Below the pieces are notes generated by a model that saw nothing but the letters and a program-made list of their open reading frames with translations, was not told the origin of the DNA and did not search any database. This document shows, piece by piece, positions 45,833 to 55,206 of a stretch of DNA of 64,000 bases. The DNA lies in the NCBI GenBank assembly GCA_017940385.1, contig JAGAYS010000056.1:1-64000 (forward strand). Reading direction: 5' to 3'. The stretch is from Ruminobacter sp. Lineage in GTDB: Bacteria; Pseudomonadota; Gammaproteobacteria; Enterobacterales; Succinivibrionaceae. The position numbers were made by a program, and so were the translations under genes. The first letter of the stretch is position 1, and each line of letters starts with the position of its first letter.

Positions 45833-46375
45833 ATGAAGATTTTAAGAAACACATGTGTAGCCATTGCATCAGCCGTTATGCTCGGCACCTTCCTTCCTGC
45901 TGGCAGTGCCCATGCGGATGCCTCCGTACTCGGGCTTGAAATGGGTAAATCAACCGTCAGCGAATTAAAGAACAAATTTGAGGTTGAAGAACAGGGCATC
46001 AACCAGTGGAGCCGCGGAGAAATGTATTCAATCGATACCGCAGGCATACCCATTGACGGTATAAAGAATGCACTGGCAATCTTCAACACCGACGGCAAGC
46101 TTGACTGCGTGCTCCTGACCATTCAGAAGCACAGATTCGATGAACTGAGCTCAAGCCTCCAGAAGAAGTATAAGGTTACCAAAAAGGTTAAGCCGTTTGT
46201 CGGTGATTCATATGTTCATTTTAAGGATGGCAAAACCTTAATTGAACTTGACGCTCCGCACATGAGCTTTGCAATGACGCTGATCTACATGCAGGAAGAT
46301 TTCAAGAAATCCTTCAAAACCGGCGTAAAGGCAGAAGAAGACCAGAAGAGACAGGCCGAATCTGACGTTCTGTAA
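45833..46375 (+). CDS. Exported periplasmic protein, function unknown
   Basis: The 180-aa protein has a clear signal peptide (MKILRNTCVAIASAVMLG... ending SAHA-DA near residue 29). The mature part (GLEMGKSTVSELKNKF, DGKLDCVLLTIQKHRFDEL, SYVHFKDGKTLIELDAPHMSF) has alternating strands and one helix. It has the look of small periplasmic proteins with 'GxxxGxSTxxEL' openings; no characterised family is recognised. It is probably monocistronic, with a long A+T-rich promoter region. Confidence 0.65.
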   Translation: MKILRNTCVAIASAVMLGTFLPAGSAHADASVLGLEMGKSTVSELKNKFEVEEQGINQWSRGEMYSIDTAGIPIDGIKNALAIFNTDGKLDCVLLTIQKHRFDELSSSLQKKYKVTKKVKPFVGDSYVHFKDGKTLIELDAPHMSFAMTLIYMQEDFKKSFKTGVKAEEDQKRQAESDVL

Positions 46376-46616
46376 AAAAAACAACAGTCAGTAGGGAGAG
46401 AATACCGTGGCGGGATGATTCGGATGCAGCCAAATGCCGTCTTCCGGAAAGGTCCCCATCCTGCCGTCGGTCATATATTAAATGCATCCGATCTGATGAT
46501 ACGCTGATTTTTGGGGACTTGGATTTTTCGGAACCGTCATACGGAACGGAACCTGCTCCGGCGACTTCCTAAAATTCGTGCAGACCGATTATTCATTATG
46601 TATATGGGTGGTATTT

Positions 46617-46868
46617 ATGAGCTTTAACAGAGAAAAGGATCCGGCATACAACTGCCTTGCAGGAACTGCTGATGACATTGCATGCCCTGTATGCGGAAGT
46701 CATGCCTGGAAACGTTACGGTCAGCATCAGAACATTGCCTGCAGAAAGTGCGGAAAGCAGATTGTCACCCGTGCTCAGAAACGCGCACTCATGATGTTTC
46801 TCAGCGTGTTCTTTACAGTATGGTTTACCATTTTCATAACAGTAGGCTACATTCTGCTGTTCAAATAG
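46617..46868 (+). CDS. Zinc-ribbon single-pass membrane protein
   Basis: Started at ATG 46617 (GGTGG upstream; the longer frame from 46578 lacks a site) it is 83 aa. CPVCGSHAWKRYG then CRKCGKQIV forms a CxxC...CxxC zinc ribbon, followed by one membrane segment and KS-like short tail (FFTVWFTIFITVGYILLF). Function is unknown; the general plan recalls the larger zinc-ribbon protein at 2747-4231. Confidence 0.6.
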   Translation: MSFNREKDPAYNCLAGTADDIACPVCGSHAWKRYGQHQNIACRKCGKQIVTRAQKRALMMFLSVFFTVWFTIFITVGYILLFK

Positions 46869-47094
46869 TAAAAGCCTAAAAATTTCCAATAATGCGTAAA
46901 GGCAATAAGGATCCGTTACTTATAATCGTATCAAATCATGTATTTCAACTGACAGAAATAAATCCTATATAGGAACTTTACCATTAAAAACTAACGTGAT
47001 TATATTCCAAAAGATCCTTACGACTGACGAAGTCATTTTTTTCCTGCCGTCAGCCGAAAGTTCCGGACAATGATTTTCAGTTGTGCGATCCGGT

Positions 47095-49620
47095 TTAGCC
47101 GGTCTTCTTTTTCTTCTCCCTGTAGCGCCACTGCAGAAGCAGAACCTTCTTCCCTGATGCTATTTCAGGAAGCCATCTGTCAAGCTTTCTGGCAAGAATG
47201 TCCATATACTCCCTTTCCGGCTCTGCCAGAGTCAGAATTGTCATGATGGCAAGGTACATAAGCTCAATTCTCGGCTTTGATCTGATTCTGAGGACAAGTC
47301 CTTCAATACCGTTATTAAGCTCACTGACGTCAAGTACCCTGAACTTTACTGCATATGATTTGTTTTTAATCTCCCTAACAGGATCCGAGCTGCCTCCCGG
47401 ACAGTACAGAGTATTACGCTTATCCGGATTCCGACCATTTTCGCTATCCGTATTATCGTTCCGTTTCGACACCGGAATCGCAGCCGGAACAGGTGTATTA
47501 GAGGCCGTATCAACCACACCATCCTCTTCATCCCGCATGAGCTCATGCTTTTTCACCTTTCTCTTCACCACCTCCAGGTTATCGGCAGCTCTTAAGAGAT
47601 GAGTCAGAGTGGTTCTGCCGTTAAAAAGGAGCTCCGTTTCCGAGAATACGCAGAGGACCATGGCTGCCACATACAGGGATAGATCACACAGGTGTCTGAA
47701 TCTGTGTTCCTGTCTCTGAGTAAGTTTTTTCAGGTTGGTAATTTTCTTTTTTCCGTCTTCGGCAAAAACATCCCGGCTCCCGGGAATACGCATGAAGGCA
47801 TTGAATTTGCTTTCGTCAAGTAAAAGCCCTAGATTGGTTCTCAAACATCTGGCCTTGTTTCTGAGATCACCTCCCAGGGAATTAATGAGCATGTATATGC
47901 AGCAGAGAATCGGAAATCCCTTAGCGGATATGTTACCGGCCATTTCATAGGCGGCTCCGTCATACTTACGCCCGCTGATTTCCGCATTAACAAGCTCATC
48001 AAACAGCCTTAACCGCTTAAGATTCTCCGGACAGACCGCACCGAGCTTCATGAATCCCGTATCCGCAGTGATGTCACTTTCCAGAAGTCCCATGAAAGCC
48101 CTGCTCTCTGTTCCCTTACTGCATTCCGTCCTGCGGGACACGGTTTCCCTTTTGTTTTTGATCCTGGCACCGGCCCCGATTCCCTGCTCCCCGTAACGCT
48201 TAACCTCCGCATCGACTCCCGTAATGTATTCCTCAAGACTGCAGCCTCTGTCTGCTGCGACATTCATTACCGCAAACATTATTCTTGCAAGAACAATATC
48301 CGTGATGTAACCGTTGATGAATTCAGCTTCCTCATTCTGAGCAAGATGTTTTGGAGGGACGGCCTCAGCCATGAACACATTGCGGTACAGTCTGTCGAGA
48401 AGCATTCTGTAGGAGGCATAACCTGACGGCATGGAGCCGTCGGCAGACGGCTCTCTGTCAGTCTCAGATGATGCTTCTGCAGAGGGATTAGATTCTTTCT
48501 CCAGCCCAGCAGTAATGAATTCATCCAGCTTTATCGGGAAATACGGATCTGCGCTGTCAGCTATGAAACAATCGGCTCCCCCGTTCCGCCCGGAGCCACC
48601 GGAGGTCATGTACCTCAAACCTCCGTACACGGCATCGGTAAGGCCGTCAGCTTCAAGACAGTCCCTGATGATATCGGGCACCTCTTTTCCTAGCCCCCGT
48701 ATGAGATTGGGAAATCTCTTTCTTTCCGCACACGAAGATCTGCCGATAACGGAGCTCAGTGCCTCCCTGAGGGCCGTGCATCCGGCATCCAGGGATTCGT
48801 CACTCTCTCCGCGGATAAGATGGCGGCGTGATTTCCCTCCGCTCCACAGGTTTTCACCTGATGGGCAGTGCCTGCCCTTAGCCCCGAATACTGATGCAAG
48901 AGTGTCAGCTCTTTCGGCAACGTCAAACAGCTCAAAAACCTCCCGGCTTTTTAAGTTCGAAACATCAGTATTACCGTCAGTTGAAAACATACCGGCATCC
49001 GCTAATCCCCCAAGGGAATCGGTTCGGGATGCACCGCATCCCGAAAATTCCCTAAGCGGATTGAGCTCTGTGTATCCGTCATCGGTGAGCGCCGTACACG
49101 GTTCTGCAAAGGTTCCGTTTCCGGATGGTTCCGTACCAAGACCGTACGGATTTAACATGTAGTCTTTCATTTCGGTTGTCCTGTAATTAAAAGCTTCACA
49201 TTTACTGACGGTCCCCTTTGCATAAACAGCGTCAGATTCCTTTTCTTCCGTTACATCAGTACCCTTAAACTCCTCACCGGTGTCCGATGTAATCCCGTCC
49301 GTTCCGTTAAAGGCATTTCCTTCACTGAACCTGCGTTTTCCCCTTATAAGGTTATCCATCTCCGTCAGGAGACTTTCCTTGGCGGCCAGGAACATGAATC
49401 CCGGTTCATCAATAAGTCTCACTGAGAGATCAGATACCTCTCCGTAGTTGACTTCGAGAGTATCCTGTGAAAATTCCTCCGGAATAACCCTTCTGATGAC
49501 ATCCTCATGTATTCCGTAAACACGAATATCCCCATTACTGCCGAATCCTTCAGCCCCTTGTACTATTTCATCCCTGATTTCATGAATGCATAAACTCCTG
49601 CAGTAACCTGATTCTTTCAT
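47095..49620 (-). CDS. Large protein of unknown function (841 aa) near the conjugation genes
   Basis: The frame is long, with host-like codon use, so it is surely coding. No signal peptide is seen; hydrophobic stretches are few (ILCCIYMLINSLGG, LSLYVAAMVLCVF), probably buried helices. The middle is Ser/Gly/Asp-rich and looks disordered, a style shared with TraN, TraI and TraG here. The C-terminus is basic (LLQWRYREKKKKTG). It has no recognisable family. It diverges from the 669-aa gene at 50601, which precedes traD, so a role in conjugation or DNA processing is possible but unproven. Confidence 0.55.
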   Translation of the reverse strand: MKESGYCRSLCIHEIRDEIVQGAEGFGSNGDIRVYGIHEDVIRRVIPEEFSQDTLEVNYGEVSDLSVRLIDEPGFMFLAAKESLLTEMDNLIRGKRRFSEGNAFNGTDGITSDTGEEFKGTDVTEEKESDAVYAKGTVSKCEAFNYRTTEMKDYMLNPYGLGTEPSGNGTFAEPCTALTDDGYTELNPLREFSGCGASRTDSLGGLADAGMFSTDGNTDVSNLKSREVFELFDVAERADTLASVFGAKGRHCPSGENLWSGGKSRRHLIRGESDESLDAGCTALREALSSVIGRSSCAERKRFPNLIRGLGKEVPDIIRDCLEADGLTDAVYGGLRYMTSGGSGRNGGADCFIADSADPYFPIKLDEFITAGLEKESNPSAEASSETDREPSADGSMPSGYASYRMLLDRLYRNVFMAEAVPPKHLAQNEEAEFINGYITDIVLARIMFAVMNVAADRGCSLEEYITGVDAEVKRYGEQGIGAGARIKNKRETVSRRTECSKGTESRAFMGLLESDITADTGFMKLGAVCPENLKRLRLFDELVNAEISGRKYDGAAYEMAGNISAKGFPILCCIYMLINSLGGDLRNKARCLRTNLGLLLDESKFNAFMRIPGSRDVFAEDGKKKITNLKKLTQRQEHRFRHLCDLSLYVAAMVLCVFSETELLFNGRTTLTHLLRAADNLEVVKRKVKKHELMRDEEDGVVDTASNTPVPAAIPVSKRNDNTDSENGRNPDKRNTLYCPGGSSDPVREIKNKSYAVKFRVLDVSELNNGIEGLVLRIRSKPRIELMYLAIMTILTLAEPEREYMDILARKLDRWLPEIASGKKVLLLQWRYREKKKKTG

Positions 49621-50600
49621 TCCGACTTAATCCTGAAATGGCAAAGTAAAACAGTAAAAGTTTATTTTTCAAAATTTCCGTAATTGATATGTTTTGGTCA
49701 TTGCTTTCAGGTCTGCAGGCCCGGGGTTCCCCCGGCCTGCCTTTAAACCGCCGTGCAATGATGCGGTCACCGTTATTAATTATTATTTGTGACCGGTTCA
49801 TGCGTCCGAAGTAATGTCTGCGATTCCCGTGAATGTGGCTCCAACACCGATTTTTCCCGGGAAAAATGTCGTTCCGCACCGTTTGCCGGCATTATGCTTC
49901 ACCGATGCTTTCCGGTAAACAATGTGACTTACCGCACACAAATTTACAAAAAGGTAACAACTCTTTCAAGTCGTTTTTATTCATGATTTTTAATGTGGTT
50001 AGATGTTTTTCATAGTAATATCGATAATTTTCAAAAATATTAGTGCCATTTCTGATAATTTTCGAATAAATATCCCTTTAAGACGTGGCGGATACTTATT
50101 TCACGGTAATATTTTTCATATTCATTTGAAGATTTATTAATCAATATATCGATTATATCCATAACAACTGTTTTATATACTTGATTATTTTAACACTATT
50201 TGGATAATTTTTAACCACTTAATATTAAATTCACAAAAAATTATGGATTGAAAATTTGTATTGTGTTTTAATCCGCAACCGTCTGCCATGACCGCTTTTT
50301 TTATTAACCGTTTAATTAAATATAAATGCTTCCGAAACAGTAAACGGATTTATAAGGTCATACTCCAACAAAAACGTCACCGCTCCGTGAAGAAAAGCCG
50401 TCCTCGTGCACGGTCTCGCCTCTTCTCCGGTAAACATAAGTTTTTCTTACCAAAGGTTCCCGTCTTCAGTTACGGGATTTAACATCCATCCCAAGCATCA
50501 GGCTCCGCCATGGTGACCGCCTCCTGTTCATGCAGCCGTCCGGCTGCATGAACGACGAGGTCTCCGTCGTGCCCGATGCACTCACGGAGAAAATTTAACC
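49621..50600. other. 980-bp divergent intergenic region, very A+T-rich core
   Basis: It separates the 841-aa and 669-aa genes. The core at about 49980-50260 is extremely A+T-rich and contains GATAATTTT three times and two ATATCGAT-like sites. The right end carries strong hairpins, at 50526-50553 (GTTCATGCAGCCG/CGGCTGCATGAAC) and an alternative TCTCCGT (50561-50567)/ACGGAGA (50584-50590) pair that covers the downstream ribosome site. Small ORFs here look spurious. It is a candidate oriT or partition region, by location only. Confidence 0.5.
50526..50590 (+). promoter_or_regulatory. Hairpin leader of the 669-aa gene
   Basis: A perfect 13-bp hairpin with a 2-nt loop (50526-50553) is followed by ACGAC...GTCGT and, competing with it, TCTCCGT/ACGGAGA. 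The right arm of the last includes the CGGAG ribosome site of the gene at 50601. Confidence 0.5.
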
Positions 50601-52610
50601 ATGAACGGTAACAGAGTTAATGAAGCAACGACCGCCGGGTTCAGCAGCTTCGGTAATGATTGCGGAAGTGATTATGAATTTCCGTTTTCTGCCTCATACA
50701 TACTGTCCCACGCAGGGGATAAAAATTCCGCACCAAGTTCCCAAACGAATAACCTTACTTCTCATGAATTTAAAAGAAGGCTCAATGCCATAATACGGGA
50801 CAAGATGGAAAGCCTTCTTGCCACGGCAGTTCCTGCCGAATCAGAATACGGGAACGGCGAATCACTTACGGCAGGTGCGGTCCGAAGCCAGGGCTTATGT
50901 TCCGGTCTGAACGCCGACGTTCACGAGGCTGTTCACCGCTTCTCTCCGGAAAGGTTCTGTTCAGGAACCGGATGCTTCTCAGGTAACCGCCGTGTCACTC
51001 TCATGGAGGAGCTTCACGACTACATACACATCCTTAAAAACCGCAGCTTTATAAGTGAGTATCTGAAGGGACTGCAACTCGGTAACCCACCTTCCGCTCC
51101 CGTCGCCTCTCTGTCTTTGGATACGGATACGGATACGAATCTGAAGAACAGGATATCCGGCATTTCCGGATGCCCTACCGGAACCTCCTTCCGTCTGGCG
51201 GAATTCCCATGCGACCTTCCCGATGACATTACGGATGTTCCCCTACGCCGCGACGAAACATGCTCACGCATATTACGCTGTCTTGAAATACTCCGTAACG
51301 GCACCCGACTCATATCCGATGAAATCGGATATGTAAATTACGGATATCTCCGTAACAGTCTTACGAATGCATATAACGAGGCCTCATGCATCCGTCGGCG
51401 GATAACGGCTGAATCAGAACCTGTAAACTGTTGCGGTAATGATGCTTCGGAAATTTCACCTGTAACTGATACCGCCGGGACAAAACCACTTCTCGGTCTG
51501 CTGCTGTCCAGACCGGAACTGACGTCGGCATTCATCGGCTGTCCGATTCCTCTTGAAAAAATTGCGGGACTCAGAAGCCTTTATCTTCTCACGCAGAGGG
51601 AAAAGGCATTGGGATACCTTTACCTTCTCTTTAACAACCTAAGCTGCTTCAATGATAATTTCAGGGCCGACGGATTAAGAATAAAAAGAGCTGCCGACAG
51701 GTTCCCGAATGACAATACCGTGCGTCATCTGACCATAAGGGCAATGACCGAATCCGGACTCAACATCACTTCATCTGCAGATTTCATAAATGCGGATCTC
51801 CCTGAAATGTATCATCACTACATGATTCGCAACAGGCGTTACCATCTTAAAAAATACGGCATGAAGAAATTCGTGACCAGAAGCAGCGCCAGAAGAAAGG
51901 ATACGGAAACCCTGACATCACAGGCCTCCTCTGCCAGACTTAACAGAATATCACTCTTTCTCTCGATATATGAAATGCTGACGGACAGACACCGCAATGA
52001 TGAACTCATCATAAACGATCCTGCCGTCATCACCTCCATAAAACTCTACAGACAGAGCCTTAATTTTCTGAATGCGGTTGCGGGAGACTGCAACTCCGAA
52101 ACGTCAATCCGCGATGACATGGCAAGAGCGGTCTCCATCATCCGGAATACGGCCGGCAAGAACATTACCGGAAGAAATCTGGATACGGAGGCAATAAAGA
52201 CATCTCTCTCGAAGGCTTCATCCGTCATTTTTCAAAAAATTGCCGGCATGGCGACAGCCGGCCGTTTAACCGATATGCCTGAGGGTACGAAGCCCGGAAC
52301 CTCAGCGGATACGGCCAATGGTTTACCGTTATGCTCGGAAGAGCTTCTGCAAAGCATTGAAGCCGTAAGCCCCTTTGAATTATTTTCAGAAGAAATGCAG
52401 AAGATTGACCGTGACAGCCGGGACATTCTGAATGTCATGCGCAAGGATTCCTATGCGGATGCCGTATCGGCATACGGCTTTTCCTATAAAAGCTTCACCA
52501 ATGCGACAAAGCTTCCGTATGACACCATGCACCGCTTTTTCACACCGGAGGACAGGGCCGCGGTAAAGAAGGAGCTGTTCTGCCAGTCACGAGACAAAGG
52601 CAGGCTCTGA
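50601..52610 (+). CDS. Protein of unknown function (669 aa) upstream of traD
   Basis: CGGAG precedes the ATG. The protein has no signal peptide or membrane helix, so it is probably cytoplasmic. The first third is Ser/Gly/Asn-rich; from about residue 200 it is helical, with Arg/Lys-rich stretches (HHYMIRNRRYHLKKYGMKKF, RSSARRKDTE) that could contact DNA or RNA. No family is recognised. It is on the same strand as traD, 127 bases ahead of it, and both have hairpin leaders ending in CTCACGGAG. This suggests a shared regulation and a possible accessory role in DNA processing (inference). Confidence 0.55.
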   Translation: MNGNRVNEATTAGFSSFGNDCGSDYEFPFSASYILSHAGDKNSAPSSQTNNLTSHEFKRRLNAIIRDKMESLLATAVPAESEYGNGESLTAGAVRSQGLCSGLNADVHEAVHRFSPERFCSGTGCFSGNRRVTLMEELHDYIHILKNRSFISEYLKGLQLGNPPSAPVASLSLDTDTDTNLKNRISGISGCPTGTSFRLAEFPCDLPDDITDVPLRRDETCSRILRCLEILRNGTRLISDEIGYVNYGYLRNSLTNAYNEASCIRRRITAESEPVNCCGNDASEISPVTDTAGTKPLLGLLLSRPELTSAFIGCPIPLEKIAGLRSLYLLTQREKALGYLYLLFNNLSCFNDNFRADGLRIKRAADRFPNDNTVRHLTIRAMTESGLNITSSADFINADLPEMYHHYMIRNRRYHLKKYGMKKFVTRSSARRKDTETLTSQASSARLNRISLFLSIYEMLTDRHRNDELIINDPAVITSIKLYRQSLNFLNAVAGDCNSETSIRDDMARAVSIIRNTAGKNITGRNLDTEAIKTSLSKASSVIFQKIAGMATAGRLTDMPEGTKPGTSADTANGLPLCSEELLQSIEAVSPFELFSEEMQKIDRDSRDILNVMRKDSYADAVSAYGFSYKSFTNATKLPYDTMHRFFTPEDRAAVKKELFCQSRDKGRL

Positions 52611-52628
52611 ACCTTCTGACGAAAGAGA

Positions 52629-52708
52629 CCGTTGCCGGTGCCTTGTACCGGCAACGGCAACGATACAAGGCAAAGGTCCTCACGGAGGACATCCTAATGC
52701 ATTCATAA
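52629..52708 (+). promoter_or_regulatory. traD leader with competing hairpins and a 3-codon ORF
   Basis: Stem A pairs CCGTTGCCGGT (52629-52639) with 52647-52657. Stem B pairs GCCTTGTA (52640-52647) with TACAAGGC (52664-52671); it needs the loop of A, so the two compete. A third stem GTCCT/AGGAC (52676-52690) covers a GGAGG site that serves the mini-ORF ATG-CAT-TCA-TAA at 52697-52708. traD itself starts 30 bases later. The first stem could also act as terminator for the gene ending at 52610. Confidence 0.55.
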
Positions 52709-52737
52709 TTCAGTTATCCGGAGATTCATAAATATAC

Positions 52738-54519
52738 ATGAAAAGATACTGTCTTATTTCTTTTGCGCTGACCGTTCTTCTTGCCGTCAGCGTGTTTATT
52801 CTGTCACTCTCAACGGCACATCATTCAAAATTCGTGTTCATGATGGCAGCTCTGATACTGCTCTTTCTGAGACACCGGGAATACTCAAAGGTCGAGGCCG
52901 AGGAGAACCGGGCCAAGGGAGGAGGATTCTTCAGAATTTCCGAGGATGAACTGAGGGGACTTACGTCTCCCGACAGACTGTATCTCGGAGAAGGATTTCT
53001 GTGGGAGAAGGAACAGGCCGTACTGCTCTACGGTCTTATGGAAAAGGATCCGTCACTCTGCACCGTAAAAAGGAATCCCGATGTTAAGGGAACGGGTTTT
53101 ATCCAGTCTCTCGGAAAGCAGGAACCGGTATTTCTGCCTTTAAGCTTTTTTGACGGACATACACTCATAGCCGGCACCACCGGTGCCGGCAAAACCAGAC
53201 TGTACGATCTGCTGTGTTCCCAGGCCGTGTTCCGCGGTGAATGCGTCATAGTAATAGATCCGAAGGGAGACCGTGATCTTTATGAACACCTGGCCAGCTC
53301 TGCGAATGCCTGCGGTCGTGATGTCCTCTTCTTTCATCCTGCCTTTCCTGAAAAAAGCATCGGCCTGAGTCCGGTACATAATTTTACCCGAAGCACGGAA
53401 ATTGCAGGTCGCATAAGTTCCCTGGTACCCACAGCAAAAGGAAACAGCGATCCGTTCAGAAGCTTTGCCTTCTCCGCAATCAATGCCGTTGTCGGCGGAC
53501 TGATACTGACGGGAAGAAGACCTACCCTTAAGCTGATAAGATATTACGTGAATTCCAGACTTACCGAGCTCTGCTTTGCATCATTCAAGGCCGTCTTTGA
53601 CAGATATCTCTTAAGGGACAGAAGATTTGCCGATGAGTGGAAAAGCCTTATGCGTGAAACCTCAAAGGTGCCGGGAAGACTCCTGTCAAAATACGATGAC
53701 CTTTACCGGCGGGCCATAAAGCCCTTCCCTAGACGGGTGTCCCAGGAAATGGAGGCCCTTTATGAAATGGCCAAACACGATCCCGACCATTACAAAAAAA
53801 TGACCGCTTCATTAAAGCCCGTTCTCGACATGCTTACGTCAGGTGAACTCGGAAACCTTCTGTCCCCCGAGGAAACCGGAAATCTCACGAGAAAATCCTA
53901 CAGTCTTGCGGACATAGTCCGCAGGAACAGGATTCTCTACGTGGGTCTTGACTCACTCACGGACGGCGAAACCGGAGCGGCCCTGGGTTCCATGCTTCTC
54001 GCCGATCTTACGGCAGTTGCGGGAAACAGATACAATTTCGGGAAAGACTTAAAATACGTAAATCTCTTTGTTGATGAAACCTCTGAAGTAATCAACGGAC
54101 AGCTGATACAGCTCCTTAACAAGGGACGAGGCGCCAAATTCAGGGTAACCGTGGCAACCCAGACCGTTGCGGACTTTGAATCCGGGCTTGGAAGCGAAGC
54201 TAAAGCCCTTCAGGTTCTCGGTAACGTCAACAACGTCATATCCCTGCGTGTCATTGACACCAGAACTAGAGAATACATCAGTGGTTCTCTTCCGAAAACC
54301 AGAGTACTGTTCCGCTCACAGAGCTCTGTGCAGAATCAGAGTTCGGGTGAACTGACAAGCGTGAGCGCCAGCATATCAAAGAGCCTGACGGAAAACGAAA
54401 CCGATATTTTTCCGGCATCAATGTTAAGTGAGCTTCCAGATCTGGAATATGTTGCCCGAGTCGGCGGTTCTACGGTGATAAAAGGCAGAATTCCATTTGT
54501 GGAAGCATGCGGAGACTAA
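52738..54519 (+). CDS. traD: TraD, type IV coupling protein
   Basis: The coupling protein links the relaxosome to the secretion channel and pumps DNA. The 593-aa product has two N-terminal membrane helices (about 5-24 and 31-46), Walker A AGTTGAGKT at about 145-153 and Walker B LFVDETSEV near 443-451. NKGRGAKFRVTVATQT is the typical post-Walker B segment. Length matches SXT TraD (about 600 aa). In SXT it directly follows traI; here traI is 16 kb away on the other strand. It converges on a TfoX-domain gene 76 bases downstream. Confidence 0.92.
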   Translation: MKRYCLISFALTVLLAVSVFILSLSTAHHSKFVFMMAALILLFLRHREYSKVEAEENRAKGGGFFRISEDELRGLTSPDRLYLGEGFLWEKEQAVLLYGLMEKDPSLCTVKRNPDVKGTGFIQSLGKQEPVFLPLSFFDGHTLIAGTTGAGKTRLYDLLCSQAVFRGECVIVIDPKGDRDLYEHLASSANACGRDVLFFHPAFPEKSIGLSPVHNFTRSTEIAGRISSLVPTAKGNSDPFRSFAFSAINAVVGGLILTGRRPTLKLIRYYVNSRLTELCFASFKAVFDRYLLRDRRFADEWKSLMRETSKVPGRLLSKYDDLYRRAIKPFPRRVSQEMEALYEMAKHDPDHYKKMTASLKPVLDMLTSGELGNLLSPEETGNLTRKSYSLADIVRRNRILYVGLDSLTDGETGAALGSMLLADLTAVAGNRYNFGKDLKYVNLFVDETSEVINGQLIQLLNKGRGAKFRVTVATQTVADFESGLGSEAKALQVLGNVNNVISLRVIDTRTREYISGSLPKTRVLFRSQSSVQNQSSGELTSVSASISKSLTENETDIFPASMLSELPDLEYVARVGGSTVIKGRIPFVEACGD

Positions 54520-54595
54520 AGCATGGCGGCGGAATCGGTACAGAGTCATCATATCGTCAGATCAATGCCGAGACAGATGCTGCGCATTCCGGCAA

Positions 54596-54925
54596 TTACT
54601 TTCCGGATTTTCTCCGTTTGGATGCCGGTTCGGGAAGTTCCGGATACATGCCTTCTATCAGACGCTTAAGAAATTCCCTGTCATCGGTATTATCGACGGA
54701 AAGCATGGCCTTGGCCCCATCATATGGAATCTCCTGCACGGCATCAGGCATCATGGAGGAAGCCGACGGAGTCGGCTTCACCAGAAACCTGTTGTCGTAG
54801 ATTCCCCCGAAAATCCTTCCGCGGTAATACAGAATATACTCCCCCATCATGGACCTGAAGGTCACGTCATCAAGCTCAGAAAGCTGTTCCAGAACATATT
54901 CCAGAAAGGTTTTATCAGACGCCAT
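54596..54925 (-). CDS. TfoX N-terminal domain protein
   Basis: The 109-aa protein is a stand-alone TfoX/Sxy N-terminal domain: FLEYVLEQLSELDDVTFRSMMGEYILYYRGRIFGG and the LVKPTPSA strand are diagnostic. Full Sxy proteins activate competence genes with CRP; single-domain versions are common and of unknown role. ACGGAGAT-like AGGAG lies before the ATG. It is convergent with traD and unrelated to conjugation as far as known. Confidence 0.85.
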   Translation of the reverse strand: MASDKTFLEYVLEQLSELDDVTFRSMMGEYILYYRGRIFGGIYDNRFLVKPTPSASSMMPDAVQEIPYDGAKAMLSVDNTDDREFLKRLIEGMYPELPEPASKRRKSGK

Positions 54926-55124
54926 TAAATATCTCCTGTTTATTAAGTCCTAATTTCGGACCGTATCCCCGATTGTACAATCTTTATCGATTATTCGGAA
55001 CACTGAGGTTTCACACAAAGGACAGACATATTAAGTCCCAGGTCTTCCGCCGATACGTCACTTAAAGGGTTTATCAGCGGATTCCGGGAGCCCCTGCTGA
55101 TACATTACAGCCAGAACAGAGCAG

Positions 55125-55161
55125 ACGACAGATACGTGGCATTCGCCACGCATCATGTCGT
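55125..55161 (+). promoter_or_regulatory. Hairpin in the traV leader
   Basis: CGTGGC-ATTC-GCCACG (55135-55150) is nested in ACGAC (55125-55129)/GTCGT (55157-55161). It lies 45 bases before the traV start and resembles the leader hairpins of traC, traD and the 669-aa gene. Confidence 0.45.
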
Positions 55162-55206
55162 TTACTCGGATATTACGGTAACCGGAATGAAAACGGGAAA
55201 AAACAT

